A stretch of DNA of 64,000 bases from Rheinheimera pacifica (GTDB taxonomy: Bacteria > Pseudomonadota > Gammaproteobacteria > Enterobacterales > Alteromonadaceae), in assembly GCF_024809855.1 (NCBI RefSeq), contig NZ_JANUEM010000009.1, positions 62,001-126,000 of the forward strand, in the 5' to 3' direction. The position numbers and the translations under genes were made by a program. This document shows positions 18,044 through 27,469 of the stretch, in pieces (positions within the stretch are counted from its first letter, which is position 1; each line of letters starts with the position of its first letter). Below the pieces are notes generated by a model, which did no database searches, had not been told where the DNA came from, and saw nothing but the letters and a program-made list of their open reading frames with translations.

Positions 18044-19048
18044 ATGCACACTTCAAAAAAACTGGCGTTGCTGTTGTTTGCTACCTTGCTGAGCGCACCG
18101 CTGGCCGCAAAAGAGCTGCTAAACAGCAGCTATGATATTGCCCGTGAATTATTTGCTGAAATTAACCCGTTATTTATTGCGCACTGGCAGCAGCAAAGCG
18201 GTGAAACCTTAACCATTAACCAGTCGCACGGCGGCTCGTCGCGCCAGGCGCAGGCTATTTTGCAGGGGTTGCGCGCCGACGTAGTAACCTTTAACCAAAG
18301 CACTGATATTGATGTATTACACCAGCGCGGTAACCTGCTGCCGGCTAACTGGCGGGAACGCTTAGCCAATAATGCCTCGCCGTATTACTCCACCATGGCC
18401 TTTTTGGTGCGTAAAGGAAACCCGAAGCAAATCAGCAGCTGGCAAGACTTGGCTAAGCCCGGTGTTGGCCTGGTCTTTCCTAACCCGAAAACCTCGGGCA
18501 ATGCGCGTTACACTTATTTAGGCGCTTATGGCGATGCATTGCAGCGGTTTGACAACGACGATGCTAAAGCCCGCAACTGGGTAAAAACCTTTTTAGCCAA
18601 TGTAGTGGTATTTGACACCGGTGGCCGTGGTGCTACCACGTCTTTTGTTGATCGTGGGCTGGGCGATGTGCTGATCACCTTTGAATCTGAAGTAAACGGC
18701 ATTATTAAACAATATCCGGATCAGCAGTTTGAGCGGGTAGTGCCGCCAACCAATGTGCTGGCCGAATTCCCGGTTGCCTGGATTGATCGCAACATCCAGC
18801 GCAACGGCACTGAGAAACAAGCTAAAGCCTACCTGGAGTTTTTATACAGCAAGGCGGCGCAGCAGGTACTGGCACGGCACTTTTACAGGGTACACGATGC
18901 CGACGTAGTTGCTGCTACTGCGGCGCAGTTTCCGGCAACTAAACTGTTTAAAGTAGAAGAGGTGTTCAGCAGTTGGGATGCCGTGCAAAGTAACCATTTT
19001 GCCAGCGGTGGTGTGCTGGACCAATTATTAGCCGAGGGTAAACGCTAA
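18044..19048 (+). CDS. cysP: Thiosulfate/sulfate periplasmic binding protein CysP
   Basis: A 334-residue periplasmic binding protein with a signal peptide ending around LAAKE. The mature start ELLNSSYD and the blocks [44 protein letters not shown] and ESEVNGI match CysP (thiosulfate-type) more closely than Sbp, which has NVSYDPTRE. It lies 17 bp after cysA and 2 bp before cysU. Its ligand would be thiosulfate, with sulfate also likely. The second binding protein in this window is of the Sbp type, so the two presumably divide ligands. Confidence 0.92.
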   Translation: MHTSKKLALLLFATLLSAPLAAKELLNSSYDIARELFAEINPLFIAHWQQQSGETLTINQSHGGSSRQAQAILQGLRADVVTFNQSTDIDVLHQRGNLLPANWRERLANNASPYYSTMAFLVRKGNPKQISSWQDLAKPGVGLVFPNPKTSGNARYTYLGAYGDALQRFDNDDAKARNWVKTFLANVVVFDTGGRGATTSFVDRGLGDVLITFESEVNGIIKQYPDQQFERVVPPTNVLAEFPVAWIDRNIQRNGTEKQAKAYLEFLYSKAAQQVLARHFYRVHDADVVAATAAQFPATKLFKVEEVFSSWDAVQSNHFASGGVLDQLLAEGKR

Positions 19049-19050
19049 CC

Positions 19051-19896
19051 GTGACCTTTTATCGCAGTTTTACCAGTAAACGTGTGCTGCCGGGCTTTGG
19101 TATCAGCCTTGGCAGCAGTTTGTTTTTTATTAGCCTGGTTATTTTGCTGCCCATTACCGGGCTAATAGTACAAACGGCAGAGTTAAGCTGGGCGCAGTAC
19201 TGGGCAATTATTTCTGATCCGCGGGTAGTGGCTACCTATAAAGTCACGCTGTCTGCAGCGCTGGTAGCCAGTGCTTTTAATTTGTTTTTTGGCCTGCTTA
19301 TGGCCTGGATCTTAACCCGTTATCGTTTCCCAGGCCGTATTTTGCTGGACGGCCTGATGGATTTACCCTTCGCTTTGCCCACCGCAGTAGCTGGCTTAAC
19401 GCTGGCAGCGGTGTTTTCTACCCAGGGTTGGTTTGGCCAGTATCTGGCATTGTGGGATATAAAAGTGTCTTACACCTTGTTGGGCATAGTGCTGGCAATG
19501 ATTTTTACCAGTGTGCCTTTTGTGGTGCGCTCGGTGCAGCCGGTGCTGGAAGAATTTGGCCCGGAATACGAAGAGGCCTCAGCTACGTTGGGCGCCAGCC
19601 CGTGGCAAACGTTTTTCCGTATTATTTTGCCGGAAATAAAACCGGCACTGCTTACTGGCACGGCACTGTCATTTACCCGCAGCCTGGGCGAATTTGGTGC
19701 GGTTATTTTTATTGCCGGTAATCTGCCGTGGCAAACCGAAGTAACCTCGCTGATGATTTTTGTCCGGCTGCAGGAATTCGACTACGCCGGTGCCAGCGCT
19801 ATTGCCAGTGTGGTACTGCTGGTATCGTTAATTTTACTGTTTATTATTAATGGCATTCAGCAGCGCTACCAGCACATTACCGGAGGCGTGAAATGA
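19051..19896 (+). CDS. cysU: Sulfate/thiosulfate ABC permease CysU (CysT)
   Basis: The first inner-membrane permease subunit of the transporter, 281 residues with about six transmembrane helices. The coupling-loop signature of binding-protein-dependent permeases is present around EEASATLGASPWQTFFRIILP, followed by the GEFGAVIFIAGNLP segment typical of CysT. Translation begins at GTG 2 bp after the cysP stop. Its end overlaps the cysW start by 4 bp (ATGA), showing tight coupling. Confidence 0.93.
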   Translation: MTFYRSFTSKRVLPGFGISLGSSLFFISLVILLPITGLIVQTAELSWAQYWAIISDPRVVATYKVTLSAALVASAFNLFFGLLMAWILTRYRFPGRILLDGLMDLPFALPTAVAGLTLAAVFSTQGWFGQYLALWDIKVSYTLLGIVLAMIFTSVPFVVRSVQPVLEEFGPEYEEASATLGASPWQTFFRIILPEIKPALLTGTALSFTRSLGEFGAVIFIAGNLPWQTEVTSLMIFVRLQEFDYAGASAIASVVLLVSLILLFIINGIQQRYQHITGGVK

Positions 19897-20720
19897 GCCA
19901 AACTGCGCTTAACAGCTCACGGCGCTGGATCCGGCCGTTATTAATCAGCCTGGGTGTGGTGTTAACGCTGTTGCTGTTAGTGGTGCCGCTGGTGTTTATT
20001 TTTGTTGCGGCATTTTCAGCCGGTGTTGGCGGCCTGTGGCAAAACCTGACCGAGCCTGACATGCTGCATGCCATTGGTTTAACACTGCTGGTGGCGGGCT
20101 TAACGGTGCCGATCAATCTGATTTTCGGCACCCTTATTGCTTGGTGTGTTACCCGCTTTAGTTTTCCCGGCCGGCGTTTATTACTCACGCTGATTGATAT
20201 TCCGTTTGCCGTATCCCCGGTGGTGGCCGGGTTGCTGTATTTGTTGTTGTACGGCAGTAATGGCCCTTTTGCCAGCCTACTGGATCAGCACGATATACAG
20301 CTGATGTTTGCCTGGCCCGGCCTGGTAATGGTAACGGTATTTGTGTCTTGCCCCTTTGTGGTACGCGAACTGGTGCCGCTGATGTCAACATTGGGCACCG
20401 AGCAGGAAGAAGCTGCTGTACTGCTAGGCGCCAGTGGCTGGCAGGTTTTCTGGCATATTACCTTGCCCAATATCCGCTGGGCGCTGCTGTACGGCGTTAT
20501 TTTAACCAACGCCCGTGCGGTGGGCGAATTTGGCGCGGTGTCTGTGGTGTCGGGTACTATTCGTGGCCAAACCAATACACTGCCACTGCATATTGAACTG
20601 CTGCAGCAGGATTACAACACCGCCGGTGCCTTTATTGCCGCCGCCTTGCTAACCCTTATCGCTATTGCCACCTTAGTGGTAAAAGCGTTTTTGCAGTGGA
20701 AGCTGGCCCGGCAGCACTAA
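19893..20720 (+). CDS. cysW: Sulfate/thiosulfate ABC permease CysW
   Basis: The second permease subunit, 275 residues with about six membrane helices. The family stretches PFAVSPVVAGLLYLLLYG, REL(V/I)PLM, EEAAVLLGASGWQVFWHITLPNI and GEFGAVSVVSGTIRGQTNTLPLHIE are all present and identify CysW. It closes the cysA-cysP-cysU-cysW operon. The convergent metR gene ends 16 bp away and no obvious terminator hairpin separates the two. Confidence 0.93.
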   Translation: MSQTALNSSRRWIRPLLISLGVVLTLLLLVVPLVFIFVAAFSAGVGGLWQNLTEPDMLHAIGLTLLVAGLTVPINLIFGTLIAWCVTRFSFPGRRLLLTLIDIPFAVSPVVAGLLYLLLYGSNGPFASLLDQHDIQLMFAWPGLVMVTVFVSCPFVVRELVPLMSTLGTEQEEAAVLLGASGWQVFWHITLPNIRWALLYGVILTNARAVGEFGAVSVVSGTIRGQTNTLPLHIELLQQDYNTAGAFIAAALLTLIAIATLVVKAFLQWKLARQH

Positions 20721-20736
20721 GCTGCCGCCGATCTGC

Positions 20737-21642
20737 TTAAACCGGGACCGATAATGCCGCACCACTGCTTTTGGCCAGGGTAATAAAAGTTTGAATATGT
20801 TTATTCAGCTTTTCCTGCTTACGGTAACCGACATAAATATGTTTATGAATACCGCTGCTGCCTAAACGAATAACATTAACCGGCAGGTTTTGCGCATATT
20901 CCAGTGCCAGCCATTTCGGCATAGCGGCAACGCCGCGGTTAGCTGCCACCATTTGCAGGATAATGTCGGTAGCTTCCAGCGTTTTATGCAGTTTGGGCAT
21001 ACACTGCGCCGGCAGTAAAAACTGCTGAAAAATATCCAGCCGTGCCGTTTCTACCGGGTAGGTTAGCAGGATCTGGTCGCTTAGCTGCGCCGGGGTTATC
21101 TGGCTTAAACCGCTTAGCTTGCTGTGCTGGCTTACCACCAGCACCAGCTCGTACGGAAACACCGGTTCAAACACTATACTTTCTTTGTTGATTGGGTCGG
21201 GCGTTATCAGTAAATCTATATCGTAGTTAAACAGCGCCGCCATGCCACCAAACTGAAAGCGCTGTTTTACGTCGATATCTACCCCCGGTGATTGCGCTAA
21301 AAACGGCTGTACCACCTTAAGTAGCCATTGGTAACAAGGGTGGCATTCCATACCCACGCCGAGGCTGCCCTTTTCATTATCGGCAAACTGGCGCAGCGTA
21401 TCGTCTATACGTTCAAACTGCGGCAGCAGGCGGTTGGCTTGCTCCAGCAGGTAGTTACCCGCCTCAGTTAAACGGATATTACGGCCATCCTTTAGCCACA
21501 AATTAATATTGCGCTGTCGTTCCAGCTTTTTTATGGTGTGGCTAAGTGCCGACTGCGTCAGGTTTAAACTGCTCGCCGCCGCCGTTAACGAGCCCTGACG
21601 GGCGATTTCGCGCAAAATACTCAGGTGAATTTTTTCAATCAT
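20737..21642 (-). CDS. metR: LysR-type regulator MetR
   Basis: A 301-residue LysR-family activator. Several blocks match MetR rather than CysB: the HTH with LTQSALSHTIKKLE, MECHPCYQWLL at the start of the effector domain, LLTYPVETARLDIFQQFL, and MVAANRGVAAMPKWLALEY. MetR uses homocysteine as co-inducer and controls methionine and sulfur genes. It is divergent from the SLC13 permease gene and convergent with the cys operon. A near-consensus MetR site lies 24 bp upstream of its start, suggesting autoregulation. Confidence 0.87.
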   Translation of the reverse strand: MIEKIHLSILREIARQGSLTAAASSLNLTQSALSHTIKKLERQRNINLWLKDGRNIRLTEAGNYLLEQANRLLPQFERIDDTLRQFADNEKGSLGVGMECHPCYQWLLKVVQPFLAQSPGVDIDVKQRFQFGGMAALFNYDIDLLITPDPINKESIVFEPVFPYELVLVVSQHSKLSGLSQITPAQLSDQILLTYPVETARLDIFQQFLLPAQCMPKLHKTLEATDIILQMVAANRGVAAMPKWLALEYAQNLPVNVIRLGSSGIHKHIYVGYRKQEKLNKHIQTFITLAKSSGAALSVPV

Positions 21643-21665
21643 GCTGCTACCTATACTTCAATGTA

Positions 21666-21678
21666 TGATAAATATTCA
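21666..21678. promoter_or_regulatory. Candidate MetR binding site
   Basis: TGATAAATATTCA matches the MetR consensus TGAA-N5-TTCA at 7 of 8 fixed positions. It lies 24 bp upstream of metR and 179 bp upstream of the divergent permease gene, so it could serve both. Confidence 0.45.
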
Positions 21679-21856
21679 TTTATAAGCTGAAATATAGCAT
21701 TTTTAATCATGTGTGTAGCGATCTGTAGTTAGTCGGTGTTTCAGGTATGGCGCTGATAAGATGGGCTGAAACAAAAGTATTGTTGATCTGTCGCTAAGAA
21801 GTTTTACTCTGTTTATCTTAATATTACGCCTTTTACACTACAGGGGCTAACGGCAA

Positions 21857-23695
21857 ATGAACACAGAACTGCTTTGCGTGCTGGCTATGCTGCTGTTGTG
21901 TATTGGTTGTTTTGCGGCGAATAAACCCCGTACTGATGTTGTGGCCTTAATGGTGCTGGTGTTGTTTCCGTTAACCGGTGTGCTGGATTTACAGCAAACG
22001 CTGGCCGGGTTTAGTGATCCTGCCGTTATTCTTATTGCGGCCTTGTTTGTTATTGGTGATGCCCTGGTGCGCACCGGTATTGTCTACCGGCTGGGCGATG
22101 CCTTGGTTCGGGTGGCAGCGAACAGCGAAACCCGGCTGCTGGTACTGCTGATGTTAGCGGTAGCGTTATTAGGCTCGGTAATGAGCTCTACCGGTGTGGT
22201 AGCTATTTTTATCCCTGTGGTGTTAAGTATTTGCGCCCGGTTGAATATTGCGCCGGGGCGCTTGATGATGCCGCTGGCTTTTGCTGCGCTGATCAGCGGT
22301 ATGCAAACGCTGGTGGCGACACCGCCAAATATGGTGGTGCACAGCGAATTGCAGCGAAACGGTCTGGAAGGCTTTAACTTTTTCAGCTTTACACCTATCG
22401 GCTTAGTGGTGCTGTTGCTGGGTATTGCTTATATGCTGCTGGCACGGCGCTGGCTTAAACCGCAGTTAGCGCCGGGGCAGAATGGTGCGCCGCGCCTGAC
22501 ATTAAACGCGCTGGCGCAAAGTTACCGCTTAAACGAGCGTGAACACCGGCTAAAGGTATTACCGGGGTCGCTGTTACTAAACCAGCAACTGAACGAACTG
22601 GCACTGCGCAAAGACTACGGCATTAATGTAGTGGCGGTAGAGCGCCAGCAGAAATTCCGTACCTTGCTGCTTAATGCTACCGGTAATACGGTAGTTCAGG
22701 CCGGTGATGTGTTGCTGGTTGATCTGATATATCCGGCACAGGGCTTATTGCATATTTGCCACCAACTGGGGCTTGAACCACAGCCATTAACCAGTTCTTA
22801 CTATGCTTTGCATGCTCATGAGTTAGGGCTGGCAGAGGTGGCGTTTCCGCCGGAGTCATCTATGCCGGGTAAAACGATTCAGCAACTGTCGTTTCGCAGC
22901 CGACATAAACTGAATGTAGTGGGGTTGCGCCGTGGCGGTGAGGCGCTGCAAGGCGTTCTGGTAGATGAACAATTGCAGCGGGCCGACACACTGCTGGTAG
23001 CCGGTAACTGGAAGGACATTCATAACCTGCAGCGCCAGGGCCGGGATTTTTTGGTACTGAGCCTGCCAGCCGAAGTGGATGAAGTAACTCCGGCAGCCAG
23101 TAAAGCACCGCATGCACTGTGTTGTCTGGCGCTGATGGTGCTGCTAATGGTAACGGGCATAGTCCCTAACGTTATAGCTGCACTGATTACCTGTCTGCTG
23201 TTAGGCGCACTGCGGTGTATTGATTTAACCAGCGCTTATAAAGCTATTCACTGGCCCAGCCTGGTGCTGATTGTGGGTATGCTGCCCTTTGCACTTGCTC
23301 TGCAGAAAACCGGCGGTATCGAGCTGGCTGTCAGCAGCCTGTTGTATATGCTTGGCGACAGCGGCCATTACGCCCTGCTGGCGGCATTATTTGTGTTAAC
23401 CGCGGTAACCGGCTTATTTATTTCTAATACTGCCACTGCGGTGCTGATGGCACCGGTTGCGGTGTCACTGGCCGGTACACTGGAGGCATCGCCTTATCCG
23501 TTTGCTATGATGGTGGCATTGGCCGCTTCGGCAGCCTTTATGACGCCGGTATCCTCACCGGTAAATACTTTAGTGCTGGGGCCGGGGCAATACAAATTCA
23601 GCGACTTTATGCGTATTGGTGTGCCCTTTACCTTGTTGGTACTGGTGGCAAGTGTGTTGCTGGTGCCGCTGTTATTTCCGTTATATCCGGCGTAA
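21857..23695 (+). CDS. SLC13-family permease with TrkA-C domains
   Basis: A 612-residue DASS/SLC13-type transporter. Around 10-12 hydrophobic segments are split into two halves by a soluble middle part with two TrkA-C (RCK_C) domains, at about residues 215-285 and 325-390. The second half includes SNTATAVLMAPVAVSLA, typical of the family. Bacterial proteins of this layout often carry sulfate or other divalent anions coupled to sodium. Divergence from metR and position within cys genes favour sulfate, which is inference. The long leader (over 200 bp) to metR leaves room for regulated promoters. Confidence 0.87.
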   Translation: MNTELLCVLAMLLLCIGCFAANKPRTDVVALMVLVLFPLTGVLDLQQTLAGFSDPAVILIAALFVIGDALVRTGIVYRLGDALVRVAANSETRLLVLLMLAVALLGSVMSSTGVVAIFIPVVLSICARLNIAPGRLMMPLAFAALISGMQTLVATPPNMVVHSELQRNGLEGFNFFSFTPIGLVVLLLGIAYMLLARRWLKPQLAPGQNGAPRLTLNALAQSYRLNEREHRLKVLPGSLLLNQQLNELALRKDYGINVVAVERQQKFRTLLLNATGNTVVQAGDVLLVDLIYPAQGLLHICHQLGLEPQPLTSSYYALHAHELGLAEVAFPPESSMPGKTIQQLSFRSRHKLNVVGLRRGGEALQGVLVDEQLQRADTLLVAGNWKDIHNLQRQGRDFLVLSLPAEVDEVTPAASKAPHALCCLALMVLLMVTGIVPNVIAALITCLLLGALRCIDLTSAYKAIHWPSLVLIVGMLPFALALQKTGGIELAVSSLLYMLGDSGHYALLAALFVLTAVTGLFISNTATAVLMAPVAVSLAGTLEASPYPFAMMVALAASAAFMTPVSSPVNTLVLGPGQYKFSDFMRIGVPFTLLVLVASVLLVPLLFPLYPA

Positions 23696-23790
23696 TAAAC
23701 TCAGCTTAAACAATACTGCTGTCATATTATTTAGGCATACTGCGCCGGGCAGCTTTACCGCCACATTCAGCAGAGCAGGATAACTTAGTA

Positions 23791-25158
23791 ATGCCACAGC
23801 CTTTATCTTCAGCGGCCAAAGCCGTTAGCCTGCGTGAAGCATTTAGCTACTGGCTGAAACTGGGGTTGATCAGCTTTGGCGGCCCGGCTGGCCAGCTGGG
23901 TATGATGCACCAGGAACTGGTAGAAAGGCGGCGCTGGATCTCTGAAGCGCGTTTTTTACATGCACTAAACTACTGCATGTTGCTGCCGGGGCCGGAAGCC
24001 CAGCAACTGGCCACCTATATCGGCTGGTTATTGCACGGGGCTAAAGGTGCCTTAATCGCTGGTTTGCTGTTTATCCTGCCGTCATTTTTTATCCTCAGTT
24101 TGCTGGCGTGGCTATATCTGGCACATGGCGACGTGCCGCTGTTGCAAGGCCTGCTGTATGGCGTAAAACCGGCAGTTACCGCCATAGTGCTGTTTGCCGC
24201 CTGGCGCATCGGTAAAAAAACCTTACATACTACAGCGCTTAAACTGCTGGCGTTGGCCGCGCTTATTGCGATCGCGGTATTTAAAATGCCATTTCCGTAT
24301 ATTGTTATTGCTGCGGCGTTTATTGGCTTAGCGCTGATGCGCTGGTGGCCGGTGCAGCTTAAAGTAGCGCCAGCAACGCATGGCAGTACTCAAGCCGGTG
24401 CTGTGGCAGATACTGCGGTAATAAACGATAACACTGCATTACCAAAGTGGCAGTTATTTAGCTGGTGCAAGTTTATATTCGGTATAGCGCTGGGCATAGC
24501 GATCTGGGCAGCTTCGCTTGGTGTGTTAGCCGTATTGTATGGCTGGCATAGCCCGCAAGTGCAGCTGGGCTGGTTTTTTACCAAGGCAGCACTACTAACC
24601 TTTGGCGGCGCTTATGCGGTATTACCTTATGTGTATCAGGGTGCGGTAGAGCACTACAGCTGGCTGACAGCACTGCAAATGATCGACGCACTGGCGTTGG
24701 GTGAAAGCACCCCCGGCCCTTTGATTATTGTGGTGGCTTTTGTCGGTTTTATCGCTGGCTGGACAGAGCAACTGTTTGGGCCAAACATGCTGCCACTGGC
24801 TGGTATGCTGGCCGCAGCTATTGTCACTTTTTTTACCTTTTTGCCGTCATTCCTGTTTATTTTAGTTGGTGCACCGCTGGTTGAAAGCAGCCGTAAACAA
24901 GCCGCCCTTACCGCACCGCTTACCGCCATTACGGCGGCGGTGGTGGGGGTAATTGTTAATCTGGCACTGTTTTTTGGCTACCATGTGCTGTGGCCGCAGG
25001 GGGGAAGTGGCAGTTTCGATTGGTTTGCCTTACTGCTGGGTATCGCTGCCGGTGTCGCTTTATTTCGTTATAACCAGGGCATAATGCGGGTGCTGGCATG
25101 TGCTGCGTTGTTTGGCATGGTTGCGTGTCAACTAATAGCCATCTGCGCTTCCGGCTAG
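23791..25158 (+). CDS. chrA: Chromate efflux transporter ChrA
   Basis: A 455-residue bidomain chromate ion transporter of the CHR family. Each half begins with the expected signature: GLISFGGPAGQLGMMHQELV in the N-terminal half, and KAALLTFGGAYAVLPYVYQGAV in the C-terminal half, with LGESTPGPLIIVVAFVGF following. It would export chromate, which enters cells through sulfate transporters. Placement between sulfate-uptake genes fits that link. The start codon is preceded by AGGA about 10 bp upstream. Alone it cannot show whether the strain is chromate resistant. Confidence 0.92.
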   Translation: MPQPLSSAAKAVSLREAFSYWLKLGLISFGGPAGQLGMMHQELVERRRWISEARFLHALNYCMLLPGPEAQQLATYIGWLLHGAKGALIAGLLFILPSFFILSLLAWLYLAHGDVPLLQGLLYGVKPAVTAIVLFAAWRIGKKTLHTTALKLLALAALIAIAVFKMPFPYIVIAAAFIGLALMRWWPVQLKVAPATHGSTQAGAVADTAVINDNTALPKWQLFSWCKFIFGIALGIAIWAASLGVLAVLYGWHSPQVQLGWFFTKAALLTFGGAYAVLPYVYQGAVEHYSWLTALQMIDALALGESTPGPLIIVVAFVGFIAGWTEQLFGPNMLPLAGMLAAAIVTFFTFLPSFLFILVGAPLVESSRKQAALTAPLTAITAAVVGVIVNLALFFGYHVLWPQGGSGSFDWFALLLGIAAGVALFRYNQGIMRVLACAALFGMVACQLIAICASG

Positions 25159-25242
25159 CTATATATCCAAGCGGCCGGTTATTTCTGTTTTATATAACTA
25201 ATAGTTATCAAATCCTTCGGCGCCTGTTATTACAGGCATAGA

Positions 25243-26298
25243 ATGCGCACATTGAACAACCCACAATGTGAGCGCTATATGACGTTACAACTTCCGGTGC
25301 TGGATCTCGCTTTATGGCGTGCTGGTGGCGAGCTACGCCGCCAGTTTCTGGCGCAGCTGGGCGAAGCTGCACGCGATGTCGGTTTTTTTTATCTTACCGG
25401 CCACGGCATTGCACAAACACAGCAGCAGGCAATTTTACAACTGGCTGCCGAGTTTTTTGCTTTGCCACAAGCAGACAAAGATGCCGTGCAGATGGTGAAG
25501 TCGCCGCATTTTCGTGGCTATACCCGCTTAGGGGGCGAATTAACACTGGGCAAGGCTGATCAGCGCGAGCAGTTTGATATTATGGCCGAGCATAGCGTGC
25601 CGGTACTGCAACAAAATGAACCGGCCTGGTGGCGTTTATATGGCCCGAACCAGTGGCCTGCAGCATTGCCAGCCATGCAACCGGTTTTGTTACAATGGCA
25701 GGATCAGTTAACCGACCTTACCGTAACCCTGCTACGCGCTTTTGCGCTGGTACTGCAGCAAAGTGAAGACGCCTTTGACAGTACTATTAAAGATGGCCCA
25801 TACCGCCATATGAAACTGATTCGTTACCCTGGCCGCACTGCGCCAGAGCAGGAGCAGGGTGTAGGTGCACATAAAGACCCCGGTTACTTAACGCTGGTAT
25901 TACAGGATGGCCAGAGCGGCCTTGAAGTGCTAACGGAAAAGGGCTGGCTAAGCGCAGTACCGCTGCCCGGCGCCTTTGTGGTGAATATAGGCGAGTTGCT
26001 GGAGCTGGCGTCAAACGGCTATTTGCGCGCAACTTACCACCGTGTGGTTAGTCCGCCTGCCGGTGTTGAGCGGCTGTCATGCGCCTTTTTTATGGCGGCA
26101 CAGTTAGATGCCACAGTGCCGTTGCTGCCATTGCCAGAAGAGTTAGCATTGCAAGCCAAAGGCCCGGCCAGTGATCCGCTTAACCCGCTGTTTTATCAGG
26201 TGGGGCAAAATGTATTAAAAGGCCGTTTGCGCTCACACCCTGATGTGGCGCAGGCACATTATTCGCCTGTTTCCGGCTTAGAAAAAACTGCTGTTTAA
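25243..26298 (+). CDS. Isopenicillin N synthase-like 2OG-Fe(II) dioxygenase
   Basis: A 351-residue non-heme iron dioxygenase. Residues 18-55 (LPVLDL...GFFYLTGHGI) are the DIOX_N domain. The C-terminal catalytic domain has His210-x-Asp212 (GAHKDPGYLTL), His266 (TYHRVVSPP) and Arg277-x-Ser279 for 2-oxoglutarate. A start at residue 13 (base 25279) is also possible, as the first 12 residues are outside the family alignment. It is 12 bp upstream of a sulfur-amino-acid lyase-type gene, so a role in organosulfur use is attractive but unproven. Confidence 0.87.
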   Translation: MRTLNNPQCERYMTLQLPVLDLALWRAGGELRRQFLAQLGEAARDVGFFYLTGHGIAQTQQQAILQLAAEFFALPQADKDAVQMVKSPHFRGYTRLGGELTLGKADQREQFDIMAEHSVPVLQQNEPAWWRLYGPNQWPAALPAMQPVLLQWQDQLTDLTVTLLRAFALVLQQSEDAFDSTIKDGPYRHMKLIRYPGRTAPEQEQGVGAHKDPGYLTLVLQDGQSGLEVLTEKGWLSAVPLPGAFVVNIGELLELASNGYLRATYHRVVSPPAGVERLSCAFFMAAQLDATVPLLPLPEELALQAKGPASDPLNPLFYQVGQNVLKGRLRSHPDVAQAHYSPVSGLEKTAV

Positions 26299-26310
26299 CG
26301 GATAAAACCA

Positions 26311-27468
26311 ATGAAATTTAAAACCCAATTGCTGCACAGCAGCGCCGGTGCCGATGCACAAACCGGCGCTTTAACTACACCCATTTACCAAAGCAGTACC
26401 TTTACTTATGGCTCGGCGGCAGACGGCAAAGCCCGTTTTGCCGGTGAGCAGCCAGGCTTTATTTACAGCCGCATGGGCAACCCGACAGTACAGGCGCTGG
26501 AGCAACAACTGGCAAATCTGGAAGGTGCCGATGAAGCACTGGTAGTCGCCAGTGGTATGGCAGCCGTTAGCAGTATTTTTTATGCACTGGTAAGTGCCGG
26601 TGACGAAGTAGCCTTTATTGATCCGGTGTACGGCGGCACCGCAGCGTTTTTAATTAATACCCTAAGCCGTGCCGGTATTAAAGTAAGCCGTTACCTGAGT
26701 GACGACGACTTAGTGGCCAATATTAACCCCGGCACTAAACTGGTGCTGTTTGAGCCTATCACCAACCCTAATCTTAAGGTTGCCGATTACCGCAAGGTTA
26801 AGGCCGCAGCGGCCAAAACCGGTGCTATTACGGTGTGTGACAATACCTTTTTAACACCCTATTTATTTAAGCCGCTTGAGCATGGTATTGATTTGGTGAT
26901 GCACAGCGCCACCAAATATTTAAGCGGCCACGGCGATATTATTGCCGGTGTAGTAGCGGGCCGCTCAGATTTGATGCAGCAGGTGCGTACCATAGCGCTG
27001 AAGCATATTGGCGCTCCCATAGGCCCACAGGAAGCGTATTTACTGCAACGTGGCCTGCGCACGCTGGCACTGCGGATGGATGCACACTTAGCTGGTGCAG
27101 CAAAAGTAGCTGAGTTTTTAGCACAGCATCCGTTGGTGGCTAAGGTGATTTATCCCGGTCTGGTTACCGATGCCGGATACCCGGTACTGGCTGAAACTGT
27201 GGGTGCCTTTGGCGGTATGGTTAGTATTGAGCTGGCTGGCGGTTTCAGCCGTGCTGCACGTTTTCTGGATCAATTGCAGCTGTTTACCCAGGCGGTAAGC
27301 CTGGGGGATTTGGAAAGCCTGGCCTGCCACCCGGCCAGCACCACCCATGCGGCAATGGATGCAGCAAGCCGTTTAGCTGCCGGTGTTACCGATGATTTAA
27401 TCCGCCTGAGTATTGGTGTTGAAGACCCGGCAGATTTAATTGCCGACCTGCAGCAAGCGCTGGCGTAG
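26311..27468 (+). CDS. Methionine gamma-lyase / Cys-Met metabolism PLP enzyme
   Basis: A 385-residue PLP enzyme of the Cys/Met metabolism family (cystathionine gamma-synthase, gamma-lyase and methionine gamma-lyase). The PLP Lys is Lys202 in HSATKYLSGHGD. YSRMGNPT and the ASGMAA phosphate loop are intact. The IGPQEAYLLQRGLRTLALRMDAH segment is closest to methionine gamma-lyase. However, the Cys that marks methionine gamma-lyase (YGCT) is Gly here (YGGT, residues 107-110), so cystathionine gamma-lyase or gamma-synthase chemistry is possible. It forms a pair with the upstream dioxygenase gene. Confidence 0.9.
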   Translation: MKFKTQLLHSSAGADAQTGALTTPIYQSSTFTYGSAADGKARFAGEQPGFIYSRMGNPTVQALEQQLANLEGADEALVVASGMAAVSSIFYALVSAGDEVAFIDPVYGGTAAFLINTLSRAGIKVSRYLSDDDLVANINPGTKLVLFEPITNPNLKVADYRKVKAAAAKTGAITVCDNTFLTPYLFKPLEHGIDLVMHSATKYLSGHGDIIAGVVAGRSDLMQQVRTIALKHIGAPIGPQEAYLLQRGLRTLALRMDAHLAGAAKVAEFLAQHPLVAKVIYPGLVTDAGYPVLAETVGAFGGMVSIELAGGFSRAARFLDQLQLFTQAVSLGDLESLACHPASTTHAAMDAASRLAAGVTDDLIRLSIGVEDPADLIADLQQALA

Positions 27469-27469
27469 T

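Noticed and set aside
20737-21642. CysB identity for the LysR regulator next to the cys operon
   Set aside because: Effector-domain segments and length fit MetR (ECHPCYQWL, LLTYPVETARLD), not CysB.
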